Shown: positions 6,863-15,365, counted from the first letter of the stretch. The stretch is 25,471 bases of DNA from DUUI01 sp964345765 (GCA_964345765.1 CAYFSJ010000021.1:1-25471), one strand, 5' to 3'. Program-made: numbers and translations. The notes: generated by a model from the sequence alone, not told the origin.

Positions 6863-8631
6863 TATTTTTTCTCTCTTACTCTTTCTTCGAAATAATCGAT
6901 AAATTCATCCAAAGACATCTCTAAAGTTTCTTTTGTTCCATAAGGACGAATATTCACTTTCTTACTCTCAACTTCTTTATCCCCTACCACAATTTGTAGA
7001 GGAATCTTTAACATTTGAGACTCACGTAATCTAAAGCCTAGTTTTTCATTACGATCATCAATCTCAACACGAGCACCAACCGCCTTTAATCGATCAAAAA
7101 TTTCTGTCGAATACTCTAAGTGATTAATTGTATGAACAGGAATAATAGAGACTTGTTGCCACGCCAACCATAATGGGAAAGCTCCCTTATAGCGCTCAAT
7201 TAAGTAAGCCACAAAACGCTCCATAGTAGAGACAACCCCTCGATGAATTACTACAGGGCGATGATCATTTTTACCATCCTCACCCACATACGTTAAATCA
7301 AAGCGTTCAGGCAATAAGAAGTCTAATTGAATTGTCGACAAAGTCTCTTCCATGCCCATAGCAGTTCTAACCTGAACATCTAATTTAGGACCATAGAAAG
7401 CCGCCTCACCCAAGGCAATTTCATACTCAATCCCTGATTCATCCAAGGCTTCCTTAATCATTGACTCGGCCTTTTCCCACATTTGGTCATCATCAAAGTA
7501 TTTTTCTTTATTCTCAGGGTCACGATATGAAAGTCGATACGAATAATCTGTAATATCAAAGTCCTTATACACTTCAATTACAAGATCGAGTGTTCTTAAA
7601 AACTCTTCCTTAATTTGATCTGGACGCACAAAGATATGGGCATCATTGAGGGTCATTTCACGCACTCTCTGAATTCCAGATAATCCACCACTGGACTCAT
7701 AACGATGCATCATCCCCAACTCCGCAATTCGAATTGGAAGTTCACGATAGGAATGTAATTCATTTGAATAAAGTTCCATATGATGCGGACAGTTCATTGG
7801 TCTTAGCACCAACATTTCTCCATCACCCATATCCATTGGTGGGAACATATCCTCATGATAGTGATCCCAGTGACCAGACTTCTTATATAAGTCGACATTA
7901 GCCATTATTGGCGTATAAACATGTTGATAACCAAGCTCTATTTCCTTATCAGTAATATAACGCTCTACAATACGACGAATAGTCGCACCGCGAGGTAACC
8001 AGAAAGGTAGACCCTGACCCACTTCAGGATTAACATTAAACAGTTTTAACTCTTTACCAATCTTACGATGATCACTGGCTTTCGCCTCTTCAATTCTAGC
8101 TAAATAATCCTCTAGGCCTTCTTTATCTTCAAAAGAGAAACCATAAATTCTTTGAAGTACTTTATTATTGGAATCACCCTTCCAATAAGCACCTGCCACT
8201 TTATTCAGTTTAAAGTGTTTGACCTTTTTAGTACTCTCAACATGAGGTCCACGACATAAGTCAATAAATTCTCCTTGTTGATACGCACTAATGGTCACTT
8301 CATTCTCATCTAAACGATCAATTAAATCGAGCTTATACTCATCATCCTTAAACATTTCTAAGGCTTCTTCTTTAGAAAGTTCTAAACGAGTAATTCGTTT
8401 ATTTTCCTTTGAGATTTTCTTCATCTCTTTTTCGATTTTAGGTAAATCATCCTCAGAGATGACCTCATCACCTAAATCTACATCATAATAAAAACCTTCC
8501 TCAACAACTGGACCAACCCAAAACTTTGCTTGTGGATACAGTCGTTTAATCGCCTGAGCCATAACATGGGCAGTCGAGTGATTGAGTACGCTAAGATTTT
8601 CATCTTTTCTAAAATCAATACCAAAACTCAT
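6862..8631 (-). CDS. thrS: Threonyl-tRNA synthetase lacking the TGS domain
   Basis: A class II synthetase of about 589 residues that charges tRNA(Thr). The editing domain is intact with HSTAH (near residue 20) and DLCRGPH. The catalytic core has MNCPHH, RYESSGGLSGIQRVREMTLND and DAHIF, and the third zinc ligand is in VIHRG. The C-terminal anticodon-binding domain starts around residue 485 (SIIPVHTINH). The usual 60-residue N-terminal TGS domain is absent, as in mycoplasmas. I prefer the ATG at 8629-8631 because AAAGGAG lies 9 bases before it. The ATG at 8638-8640 abuts that site; using it adds only three residues. An ABC transporter pair follows, overlapping by one base. Confidence 0.96.
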   Translation of the reverse strand: MSFGIDFRKDENLSVLNHSTAHVMAQAIKRLYPQAKFWVGPVVEEGFYYDVDLGDEVISEDDLPKIEKEMKKISKENKRITRLELSKEEALEMFKDDEYKLDLIDRLDENEVTISAYQQGEFIDLCRGPHVESTKKVKHFKLNKVAGAYWKGDSNNKVLQRIYGFSFEDKEGLEDYLARIEEAKASDHRKIGKELKLFNVNPEVGQGLPFWLPRGATIRRIVERYITDKEIELGYQHVYTPIMANVDLYKKSGHWDHYHEDMFPPMDMGDGEMLVLRPMNCPHHMELYSNELHSYRELPIRIAELGMMHRYESSGGLSGIQRVREMTLNDAHIFVRPDQIKEEFLRTLDLVIEVYKDFDITDYSYRLSYRDPENKEKYFDDDQMWEKAESMIKEALDESGIEYEIALGEAAFYGPKLDVQVRTAMGMEETLSTIQLDFLLPERFDLTYVGEDGKNDHRPVVIHRGVVSTMERFVAYLIERYKGAFPLWLAWQQVSIIPVHTINHLEYSTEIFDRLKAVGARVEIDDRNEKLGFRLRESQMLKIPLQIVVGDKEVESKKVNIRPYGTKETLEMSLDEFIDYFEERVREKK

Positions 8632-8651
8632 TTGTTTCATCTCCTTTATTT

Positions 8652-8686
8652 AAATAAAAAGGACCCTCATCAAAGGACGAGGATCC
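8652..8686 (-). terminator. Intrinsic terminator of the thrS T-box
   Basis: GGATCCTCGTC (8686-8676) pairs with GATGAGGGTCC (8671-8661) through an 11-bp stem with two G-U pairs, followed by five U and then AUUU. It shares the CCTC/CCTT region with the antiterminator, so the two structures exclude each other. Confidence 0.88.
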
Positions 8687-8868
8687 GCGGTACCACCTTA
8701 ATTTGTAGTAATAAATACTACCTTATTCTGTTAACGCCAGCAACGAAGTGACATTTCCTTCACTCAACTAGATAAGGAGTAAACCCTAAACCTTAAATAG
8801 ACTCGCACCACCCGTCTACTCTCTGACATTAAGCATTTTAAGATTCATATCTTATTTATGTTTTTTAT
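8652..8868 (-). promoter_or_regulatory. T-box riboswitch of thrS
   Basis: Roughly 215 bases of leader precede thrS. The T-box core AAGGTGGTACCGCGG (8699-8685) is exact. Its UGGU would pair with the 3' ACCA end of an uncharged tRNA. Upstream, AGAGAG and a hairpin with GGTGCGA in its loop (TAGAC/GTCTA stem, 8816-8796) match the Stem I AG bulge and distal loop. AAGG (8699-8696) can pair with CCTT (8676-8673) to form the antiterminator, which excludes the terminator below. Low charged tRNA(Thr) should switch thrS and its downstream ABC genes on. A candidate Thr specifier ACT lies at 8780-8778, but I could not fold Stem I well enough to confirm it. Confidence 0.92.
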
Positions 8869-8874
8869 GTTGTT

Positions 8875-8903
8875 ATTGTACACAAATTAGTCTTATTTGA
8901 CAA
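8875..8903 (-). promoter_or_regulatory. Promoter of the thrS unit
   Basis: On the minus strand TTGTCA (8903-8898), a 17-base spacer and TACAAT (8880-8875) each match the sigma-A consensus at five of six bases. The -35 overlaps the last codons of the lactonase gene (stop at 8893-8895). Confidence 0.72.
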
Positions 8904-9840
8904 CACAGACACAAGAAACTTCTGGTTGTTGTATTTCATGTGAATAAGTGAATTCTTTCGACTTGCTATTAGAAGTAAAGAAGACACAATTATCTGATTT
9001 CATATTTGCCACTAAGATTGTCTCATCATCCAAATAATTAAAATCACGAGGATGATCACCCTTTGTAGAGAAACGTTGATGCTCACTAAAGTAACCATCA
9101 TCGACCTTATAGATAATAATTTCATTAGCACTTCTTCCAGAAACTGCCAAGAATTCTTTATCATCACTTAAACGAATTGCGGCCATTGCCTCATCAAAGT
9201 CATGCTCTGGATTTGTTTTAACAACACCAATTTGTTTTAAATTCTCATAAACGAAAATTTCACCCGAATATTCCGCATTAACAAACATGAGCGAATCATC
9301 TTTATCAAACTCTAAATGTCGAATGCCCGATCCATCTGGAAATAGCAAGGTCTCAAATGGTTGATCCAAGTCATCTAAATGATATAGATACACTTTATCA
9401 GTCCCTAAATCAGTCACATATAAAATATTGGTTTTATTCGAATAATACACATAATGAATATGCGAACCCTCTTGAACAATCTCAACACGAGTAGGCTCTT
9501 GAAACTGTCCATTAAGTTTACGATAGACATGGAAGCAGTGCTCACCATAATTGGCCGTCACAACTACTTCATGATTCTCATCAACACAAATATGACAAGG
9601 TCCACCCTCTTCATCTGAATAGACTTTTTGAATTTCCTTTAATTCTTTACCGACTATATCATAAACGGCAATCCCACACCCGTTCTCACCACCAAAAATT
9701 GAATAAAGAACATGATCTCTCTCAACAATATAGGTAGGATTTTCCAATTGAGCCACTAACGTTGTTTGATCATTTTCTAAACGATAAATCCCTTGTGACT
9801 CACGCCTTGTATAAGAACCAAGAAAAACATGTTGTATCAC
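8893..9840 (-). CDS. Lactonase, 6-phosphogluconolactonase-like beta-propeller
   Basis: 315 residues of the seven-bladed propeller (YkgB/YbhE, COG2706) family. Typical pieces are FLGSYTRRESQGIYRL at the start, GGPCHICVDENHEVVVTANYGEH (first metal/active-site region), QEGSHIHYVYY, HPRDF and the repeated blade-like strands. The family hydrolyses 6-phosphogluconolactone in the pentose phosphate pathway, although some members act on other lactones, so the exact substrate is uncertain. The start is GTG (9838-9840), overlapping the TAG of the aminopeptidase by one base. It is last in the glycolytic unit. Confidence 0.82.
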   Translation of the reverse strand: MIQHVFLGSYTRRESQGIYRLENDQTTLVAQLENPTYIVERDHVLYSIFGGENGCGIAVYDIVGKELKEIQKVYSDEEGGPCHICVDENHEVVVTANYGEHCFHVYRKLNGQFQEPTRVEIVQEGSHIHYVYYSNKTNILYVTDLGTDKVYLYHLDDLDQPFETLLFPDGSGIRHLEFDKDDSLMFVNAEYSGEIFVYENLKQIGVVKTNPEHDFDEAMAAIRLSDDKEFLAVSGRSANEIIIYKVDDGYFSEHQRFSTKGDHPRDFNYLDDETILVANMKSDNCVFFTSNSKSKEFTYSHEIQQPEVSCVCVVK

Positions 9841-11081
9841 TATATAACAAAATTCCCTTCTTTAAAGACTTCAACTTCTTTTCCATCATAGGTTAAACCA
9901 GTAATCTCTAAGTCAGAACTTCCAAACATGAAGTCAACATGTTGACTTGAAGTATTACCACCATGTTTCATTAATTCTTCAACAGACATATCATGGCCAC
10001 CCTTAATATTCATTGGGTAAGCAGCCCCTAAAGCCATATGACAGCTGGCATTTTCATCAAATAATGTATTATAGAAAAGAATATCTAAATTCGAAATTGG
10101 TGAATCATAAGAAATAAGTGCAATCTCACCAATATGTCTAGAACCCTCATCAAAATCTAATAGACGAGCCAGTGATTCTTTGTTTTCTTTCGCATCAAAA
10201 TCAACTACTTTTCCATCTTTAAACTCTAAATAGAACTCATCAATTAAAACTCCACCATAGTTTAATGGCATCATCGAATAAACGCGACCATCCACATGAT
10301 TTCGATCAGGCATCGTAAAGCTTTCCTCAGTAGGCATATTAGGATTAAACACAACCCCATTAGATGCTGTTTCAGCACCACCACTCCAAATATGATCTTT
10401 GACTAAACCAACCACTAAATCAGTACCCTTCGAATTTTTAAAGTGTAATGATTTAAAGTTGTAATCATTTAGTTTCTTGTTATTAGAATGAAGTGTCTTG
10501 TTGTGCTCTTTCCATTCTTGAATAGGATCTTTATCTTCTGAGACTCTTACTGCATAAAGGATTGATTCCCACATGGCTTTGACTGCCTCATCTTCCTCTT
10601 TATCAGGGAAGACTTTCTTGGCCCAATCAACCGATGGGATAGAAGCTAAACACCACTGAGTCACATTATTCATTGAGAAACGTTTAAACTCTTGTCTAAC
10701 TTCAGGTTTCATTTGAGCAATCGCCGTCTTTTGAATCTTCTCAGGATCTATGCCTTCTAATAAACCAGGATTAGGTGTATAAACATTTAAACGAGCCACC
10801 ATCTCATCCATATACCAACGTAGTTTTTCTAAGGTGTAAGGCTTAACTTCCTGAAGTGTTTCTAAATCCATATACTCATAATCTAAGCGACCTGACTTTT
10901 GATCATTCCACTCAACAATTACTTCCTTCGCACCTGCTTTATAGGCTTCTTCAACACAAAGTCTAGTGAATTCATACGATTCAACATCACTATGAATTAC
11001 TAACCGTTGTCCTTTTTGTACATTACTACCCACCTGAACAATAAGTTGGGCATATTTTCTTTTTAATTCATTTGTCGTCAT
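9840..11081 (-). CDS. Aminopeptidase, family M29
   Basis: 413 residues, the usual length of AmpS/PepS/AmpT. These are cytosolic two-metal enzymes that remove N-terminal residues, including in peptide recycling. The metal-binding residues expected in the C-terminal half are seen: Glu in MPTEESFTMPDRNHVDG, Glu in SRHIGEIAL, His in SCHMALG, and His and Asp in SQHVDFMFGS. The N-terminal half starts with KYAQLIVQVGSNVQKGQ and GAKEVIVEWND. It is fourth in the pfkA unit, its ATG directly follows the ROK kinase stop, and it overlaps the lactonase start. Confidence 0.92.
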   Translation of the reverse strand: MTTNELKRKYAQLIVQVGSNVQKGQRLVIHSDVESYEFTRLCVEEAYKAGAKEVIVEWNDQKSGRLDYEYMDLETLQEVKPYTLEKLRWYMDEMVARLNVYTPNPGLLEGIDPEKIQKTAIAQMKPEVRQEFKRFSMNNVTQWCLASIPSVDWAKKVFPDKEEDEAVKAMWESILYAVRVSEDKDPIQEWKEHNKTLHSNNKKLNDYNFKSLHFKNSKGTDLVVGLVKDHIWSGGAETASNGVVFNPNMPTEESFTMPDRNHVDGRVYSMMPLNYGGVLIDEFYLEFKDGKVVDFDAKENKESLARLLDFDEGSRHIGEIALISYDSPISNLDILFYNTLFDENASCHMALGAAYPMNIKGGHDMSVEELMKHGGNTSSQHVDFMFGSSDLEITGLTYDGKEVEVFKEGNFVI

Positions 11082-11984
11082 TTATTCATTTCCTTTCGTT
11101 TGAGGCAACATAGCCGCACCAATTAAACCAGGCTCATCCAATTGAGCCACTTTAATCTCAACATCCTTCATGCCTTGGTGGACCATTGATTGATAGGTCT
11201 CAATTAACTTGTCAAAATAGTATTCTGCTGACTTCGTTACACCACCACCAATTATGAAGATATCAGGGTCTAAGACATGGCCAACATTCGCTAGTGCCAT
11301 CGCAAAGTCTTTAATCATTTGATCAATTATTTCTTGTGCGTCTTTGTTCCCACTTTGGGCTAATTCAAAGACTTGACCCGCATGTTCAATATTTTGATCA
11401 ATGCGATTTCTCGCTTTTCTAACAATATGAGTTCCAGAAGCTTCATTTTCAACCGCACCCACATTTAAATGATTATACGGTTGGCCATCTGGCTTCACAA
11501 TAATATTTCCTATTTCACCCGCATATCCATGCGATCCAGAAATGGTTTTCTTATTAATACAAATTCCACAACCAATTCCTGTTGAGTGAGTGACATAAAC
11601 AACAATCTCTTTATCTTTTCCTTGACCAAAATAAGCTTCTGCCAAACAAGCGACATTCGCATCATTATCCATGGCTACTGGAAGATTAAACGTTTCCTCT
11701 AATTTCTTAACTAACGGATATTTACCAAGAGAAGGAATATTGGACGCCATATTCATCCAACCATTTTTTTGATCCACTGGACCAGGCACCCCTAATCCAA
11801 TTGAATCAACTTCTTCTAAATGGTCAATTTGTTTAATCAGATTAATAATATTGTTTACAATTTTATCAGCATCTTCTAATCCATAAGAAGGTCCCTTCAC
11901 AATTTGAAGAATTTCACCCTCTTGAGTTATTTTAGCGACTCTGACATTGGTCCCACCCAAATCAATCCCTAAATATGTTTTCAT
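11082..11984 (-). CDS. ROK-family sugar kinase, probable glucokinase
   Basis: 300 residues. The phosphate-1 motif LGIDLGGTNVRVAK lies at residues 4-17, and the phosphate-2/sugar region GLGVPGPVD near 64-72. AMDNDANVACLAEA and THSTGIGCGI carry the sugar-binding and catalytic Asp (DNDAN). The adenosine site is in FIIGGGV. It phosphorylates glucose or a related hexose with ATP, feeding PfkA. The family's zinc motif, CxCGxxGCxE after the GHxxxP segment, is replaced by GEIGNIIVKPDGQPYNHLNV, with no Cys. Placed seven bases after pyk, in line with glycolysis. Glucokinase rather than fructo- or N-acetylhexosamine kinase is an inference from the neighbours. Confidence 0.85.
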   Translation of the reverse strand: MKTYLGIDLGGTNVRVAKITQEGEILQIVKGPSYGLEDADKIVNNIINLIKQIDHLEEVDSIGLGVPGPVDQKNGWMNMASNIPSLGKYPLVKKLEETFNLPVAMDNDANVACLAEAYFGQGKDKEIVVYVTHSTGIGCGICINKKTISGSHGYAGEIGNIIVKPDGQPYNHLNVGAVENEASGTHIVRKARNRIDQNIEHAGQVFELAQSGNKDAQEIIDQMIKDFAMALANVGHVLDPDIFIIGGGVTKSAEYYFDKLIETYQSMVHQGMKDVEIKVAQLDEPGLIGAAMLPQTKGNE

Positions 11985-11991
11985 CTTTAAC

Positions 11992-13413
11992 CTACCTTAC
12001 TTCTATAATTTTCATCATATTCGCAGTACCAACGCCTGTTGGATAACCAGCTGTAATAATGACAAATTGTCCTGGTTCAATACCATATGATTTCGCAATA
12101 ATACTCGCTAATTCATCATCATTGTACATATTATTTTGAATATCACTCTTAATCGGAATCACTCCCCAATAACTTGATAATGAACGTTGTACCTCGTCCG
12201 TGAAGGTTACCGCTAGTATAGGCACTGGAGGTCTATACTTGGAAATTCGTCGTGCTGTAGCCCCTGATTGAGTAAAGGCCACAATCGCTTTTACCTTTTG
12301 AAGTTGTAAAGACGTATCTGCCACTGAAATACCAATGGAATCTTGAATCGTTTCATTAGACGATAATTTCGCACGACTAAGATTTAATTCATAAGGAATA
12401 ATCTCTTCAATGGTTGTCGCTATCGTATTCATGGTCTCCACTGTTTCAAGTGGATAAGAACCTGCTGCCGTCTCACCAGAGGTCATAATGGCATCTGATC
12501 CATCTAGAATCGCATTAGCCACATCACTGGCTTCTGCACGTGTTGGGCGTGGGGTTGTCATCATCGATTCAAGCATATGGGTCGCAGTAATAACAGGTTT
12601 TCCTAATTCGTTGGCTCTCGCAATCATTTTCTTTTGATAGATAGGTACTAATTGAAGTGAAATCTCAACTCCTAAGTCACCACGAGCAACCATCACACCA
12701 TCGGATGCTTCTAAGATTTCATCTAAGTTTTCAAATCCTTCTTGGTTTTCAATTTTCGGGATAATTTGAATCTTTGGATGTCCTTCTTCTTCACAAATTT
12801 TTCTGATTTCATGAATGTCTTGTGCACGTCTAACAAATGAAGCCGCAATAAAGTCTAGGCGTTGTTGACAAGCAAAGCGAATATCAGAATCATCTTTTTC
12901 TGAAATAAAAGGCATTGATAATTTAACATTAGGAACATTAACCCCTTTACGAGTTTTAATCACCCCAAAGTTTTCAACACGACAGTGTAATTCACCATCA
13001 TTGTTATTTTCTAAGATTGTTAATCTAACTTTTCCATCATCAATTAATAAGGTGTCGCCTTGGCTAACATCGTCAAATAATTCAGGAACTAAGATTGTGA
13101 AACGTTCACGATTTCCTAAGACATGTTCTTTAACGACTTTAACTTCATCGCCAGTTTTGAATTCGACTGCCCCATTTTCCATGTCTCCCACACGAATTTC
13201 AGGCCCTTTGGTATCCGCCATAATTGCAAGTAAGTATCCAGATGAATCGCTTACCTCACGAATCTTTTGAATATTTTCGGTATGTTGACCTTGATCTCCA
13301 TGTGAGAAATTCAGTCTAACAATATTCATTCCTCTTTGAGCCAGCTTCAATATCATATCGGTGTTATTGGTTGCTGGTCCTAAAGTACAAACAATTTTAG
13401 TTTTCTTCTCCAT
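11992..13413 (-). CDS. pyk: Pyruvate kinase
   Basis: 473 residues. The (beta/alpha)8 barrel carries TKIVCTLGPAT, IVRLNFSHGD, MADTKGPEIR, the active-site signature IIPKIENQEGF with the catalytic Lys, GVMVARGDLGVEI and KPVITATHMLESM. The C-terminal allosteric domain follows from about residue 345. It converts PEP and ADP to pyruvate and ATP. The length is that of plain PykF/A; the extra PEP-synthase-like tail found in Bacillus Pyk (about 110 residues) is absent. It follows pfkA after 10 bases with an AAGGAGGAAA site, the classic pfkA-pyk operon. Confidence 0.97.
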   Translation of the reverse strand: MEKKTKIVCTLGPATNNTDMILKLAQRGMNIVRLNFSHGDQGQHTENIQKIREVSDSSGYLLAIMADTKGPEIRVGDMENGAVEFKTGDEVKVVKEHVLGNRERFTILVPELFDDVSQGDTLLIDDGKVRLTILENNNDGELHCRVENFGVIKTRKGVNVPNVKLSMPFISEKDDSDIRFACQQRLDFIAASFVRRAQDIHEIRKICEEEGHPKIQIIPKIENQEGFENLDEILEASDGVMVARGDLGVEISLQLVPIYQKKMIARANELGKPVITATHMLESMMTTPRPTRAEASDVANAILDGSDAIMTSGETAAGSYPLETVETMNTIATTIEEIIPYELNLSRAKLSSNETIQDSIGISVADTSLQLQKVKAIVAFTQSGATARRISKYRPPVPILAVTFTDEVQRSLSSYWGVIPIKSDIQNNMYNDDELASIIAKSYGIEPGQFVIITAGYPTGVGTANMMKIIEVR

Positions 13414-13423
13414 ACTTTCCTCC

Positions 13424-14383
13424 TTATACTAGTCGATGGTGTAGATTAACTAGGTCTAATCTGTTTCTTGTTGGCATATTTAATGCTTCATCAATATCCA
13501 CAGCCACAATCTTGTTGGCTTGAAGACAAATACATTCGCCACTATATCCTTCAGAAATACGCTCTACTGCTTTATCAGCCATTTGAGTGGCAAGCAGACG
13601 ATCCATTCCTGTTGGTGATCCTCCACGTTGGATATGCCCTAAGACAGTTGCCCGTCCAGAGAATCCTGTTTTTTCTGAGATGGCCTTCGCCAATGTCTCA
13701 ACATCGGTTAAATTTTCAGAAATAATCACAATCGCATGATTCTTTTGTTTCACTTGATCATAATATTTCAACCGCTCAATAATTTCATCCAAGTCAAATC
13801 CTGTATCAGGAGTAATGATGATTTCTGCTCCTGTTGTAATTCCAGAAAAGAGTGCTAAATCACCACAATGGCGTCCCATCACTTCCACCACTGAACAACG
13901 ATGATGTGAACTAGAGGTATCTCTAAGTTTATCTACGTTTTCAATAATTGTTTGAAGTGCTGTATCAAAACCAATGGTGTATTCTGTACAGTCTATATCA
14001 TTATCAATGGTTCCCGGTAATGCCATACAGGCAATCCCTTTTTGACTTAAAGCTTGAGCTCCCTTGTAAGTCCCATCACCACCAATAACAACCAAACCAT
14101 CGATGCCTCTTGATTTTAAGATTTGAACTGCTTTATCTTGAACTTCTTCTTCTTTAAATTCTGGAAGTCTAGCTGAACCTAACATGGTCCCACCTTTACT
14201 CGTCATATCTGAGACTGACTTTCGATTTAGTAATACCATTCGGTTTTCAACTAAACCTTGGTATCCATCATAAATGCCATAAACTTCGTAGCCTCGAGCA
14301 GTTGCTGCTCTGACCACCGCACGTATGGCCGCATTCATTCCTGGTGAGTCACCACCAGACGTTAAAACTCCTATTTTTTTCAT
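13424..14383 (-). CDS. pfkA: ATP-dependent 6-phosphofructokinase
   Basis: 319 residues from MKKIGVLTSGGDSPGMNAAIR, the standard size of the Bacillus-type enzyme. The ATP site is VVIGGDGTYKGAQ. The catalytic Asp is in PGTIDNDIDCTE, substrate contacts are in VEVMGRHCGDLALFSG, and GHIQRGGSPTGMDR is also present. It commits fructose 6-phosphate to glycolysis. The start at 14381-14383 is preceded by GGGAGAGGA. An in-frame upstream ATG would add 19 residues through the intergenic region and is not family-like. First gene of the pfkA-pyk-ROK-aminopeptidase-lactonase unit. Confidence 0.97.
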   Translation of the reverse strand: MKKIGVLTSGGDSPGMNAAIRAVVRAATARGYEVYGIYDGYQGLVENRMVLLNRKSVSDMTSKGGTMLGSARLPEFKEEEVQDKAVQILKSRGIDGLVVIGGDGTYKGAQALSQKGIACMALPGTIDNDIDCTEYTIGFDTALQTIIENVDKLRDTSSSHHRCSVVEVMGRHCGDLALFSGITTGAEIIITPDTGFDLDEIIERLKYYDQVKQKNHAIVIISENLTDVETLAKAISEKTGFSGRATVLGHIQRGGSPTGMDRLLATQMADKAVERISEGYSGECICLQANKIVAVDIDEALNMPTRNRLDLVNLHHRLV

Positions 14384-14440
14384 AAGGTCCTCTCCCTTAA
14401 TTATTCTACCAAATTTACACTCATATTTGTATGATAACAA

Positions 14441-14469
14441 ATGAAAAGGGCTATTTTAGTTGAGCCCTT
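14441..14469 (-). terminator. Terminator at the end of dnaI
   Basis: On the minus strand AAGGGCT (14469-14463), a ten-base loop and AGCCCTT (14452-14446) are followed by TTCATTTG. The hairpin includes the final dnaI codons and the TAG stop. It separates the replication unit from pfkA. The U-tract is interrupted, so termination may be partial. Confidence 0.6.
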
Positions 14470-15365
14470 CTTAAACTATTTTCATTTGAAGTAATTAAAA
14501 CAAATTCACTTAAAACATTTATTCTTTCCATCAAACGCACAACACCCACTTCATCGATGACTTGTCCAACTTTAGAAAAATGTTGATACAGTTGTGATTC
14601 ATTAAAATTCGATGTAAAGCATGTTAATTTATCATTGTCCATCCGATAATCAAGAATTTGAAATAAAATCTCATCTCTAGACCAAGAAGTAACTGATTCA
14701 GCCCCTAAATCATCTAAGACTAAGAAATCACAGTTCTTTAACTTAAACATAAGTTGATTAAAGTAATCATCATCTTTTTGACTAAAAGTTTGTTTTAATT
14801 CATTTAATAAACGATTATAGTTAACAAAACAAATCTTATGTCCCGCTCTAGCAAACTGATTGGCTTTAAAGGCTAATAAGTAGGTCTTACCAACCCCTAC
14901 TGAGCCATAAAGATAAAAACCACGTCGATCACTGATTTTCATTTTCATCACATTTTTAATGCCAGATAAATCTCGATAGTGATTGAACTCAATTGTATCC
15001 TTGGTTATTTGTTTGAGTTGATCTGACTGATGGTTTATCCAAAAGTTATCTAAAAACGCATTCTTTTCTCTTAGTTCAATCAATTCTTGTTTTAGCTGAT
15101 AATCAACCCTTAATACCCCTTGTTCATTCACTACTTTGACATCATAATCTTTGTTTAATAAACCAGTTGGTAAACTAGGATCTTTCATCAAAAAACGTTG
15201 ATATTGAAGCAGTGGTGTTAAGTTTGATTCGATGCATTCATCATCAAGCTTTAATTCCTCAATGACCTTTGAAATATTTGGATCCGATATCAACTCATTT
15301 TTTAGTTTTGTTTTATTAAACTCAGCTGAATTGTTCGCATCTAAGTGTTCACTCATTTTATCCAT
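14451..15365 (-). CDS. dnaI: Primosomal protein DnaI, helicase loader
   Basis: 304 residues. The N-terminal part, about 1-130, corresponds to the DnaI helicase-binding region. The AAA+ domain follows with Walker A GSVGVGKT (154-161), Walker B FLVLDDLGAE (214-223) and the sensor region TCFTSNFNE. It loads the replicative hexameric helicase with DnaB and DnaD at oriC and at restart sites. It overlaps the dnaB-type gene by one base (TAATG), and AAAGGAG lies upstream. Some Cys residues of the DnaI N-terminal zinc site are not seen: the region has only one Cys (Cys44), so zinc binding as in Bacillus DnaI is doubtful. Confidence 0.92.
   Translation of the reverse strand: MDKMSEHLDANNSAEFNKTKLKNELISDPNISKVIEELKLDDECIESNLTPLLQYQRFLMKDPSLPTGLLNKDYDVKVVNEQGVLRVDYQLKQELIELREKNAFLDNFWINHQSDQLKQITKDTIEFNHYRDLSGIKNVMKMKISDRRGFYLYGSVGVGKTYLLAFKANQFARAGHKICFVNYNRLLNELKQTFSQKDDDYFNQLMFKLKNCDFLVLDDLGAESVTSWSRDEILFQILDYRMDNDKLTCFTSNFNESQLYQHFSKVGQVIDEVGVVRLMERINVLSEFVLITSNENSLRRAQLK

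Noticed and set aside
8632..8640. thrS ATG three codons upstream
   Set aside because: The Shine-Dalgarno GGAG abuts this ATG directly, so the spacing is wrong; the next ATG is ideal. The difference is only three residues.
13001..13270. Plus-strand open frame opposite pyk
   Set aside because: Antisense shadow of a conserved gene with no ribosome-binding site or recognisable protein.
14384..14440. 19-residue extension of PfkA
   Set aside because: The family begins at MKKIGVLTSGGDSPG, and the GGGAGAGGA site fits that ATG.
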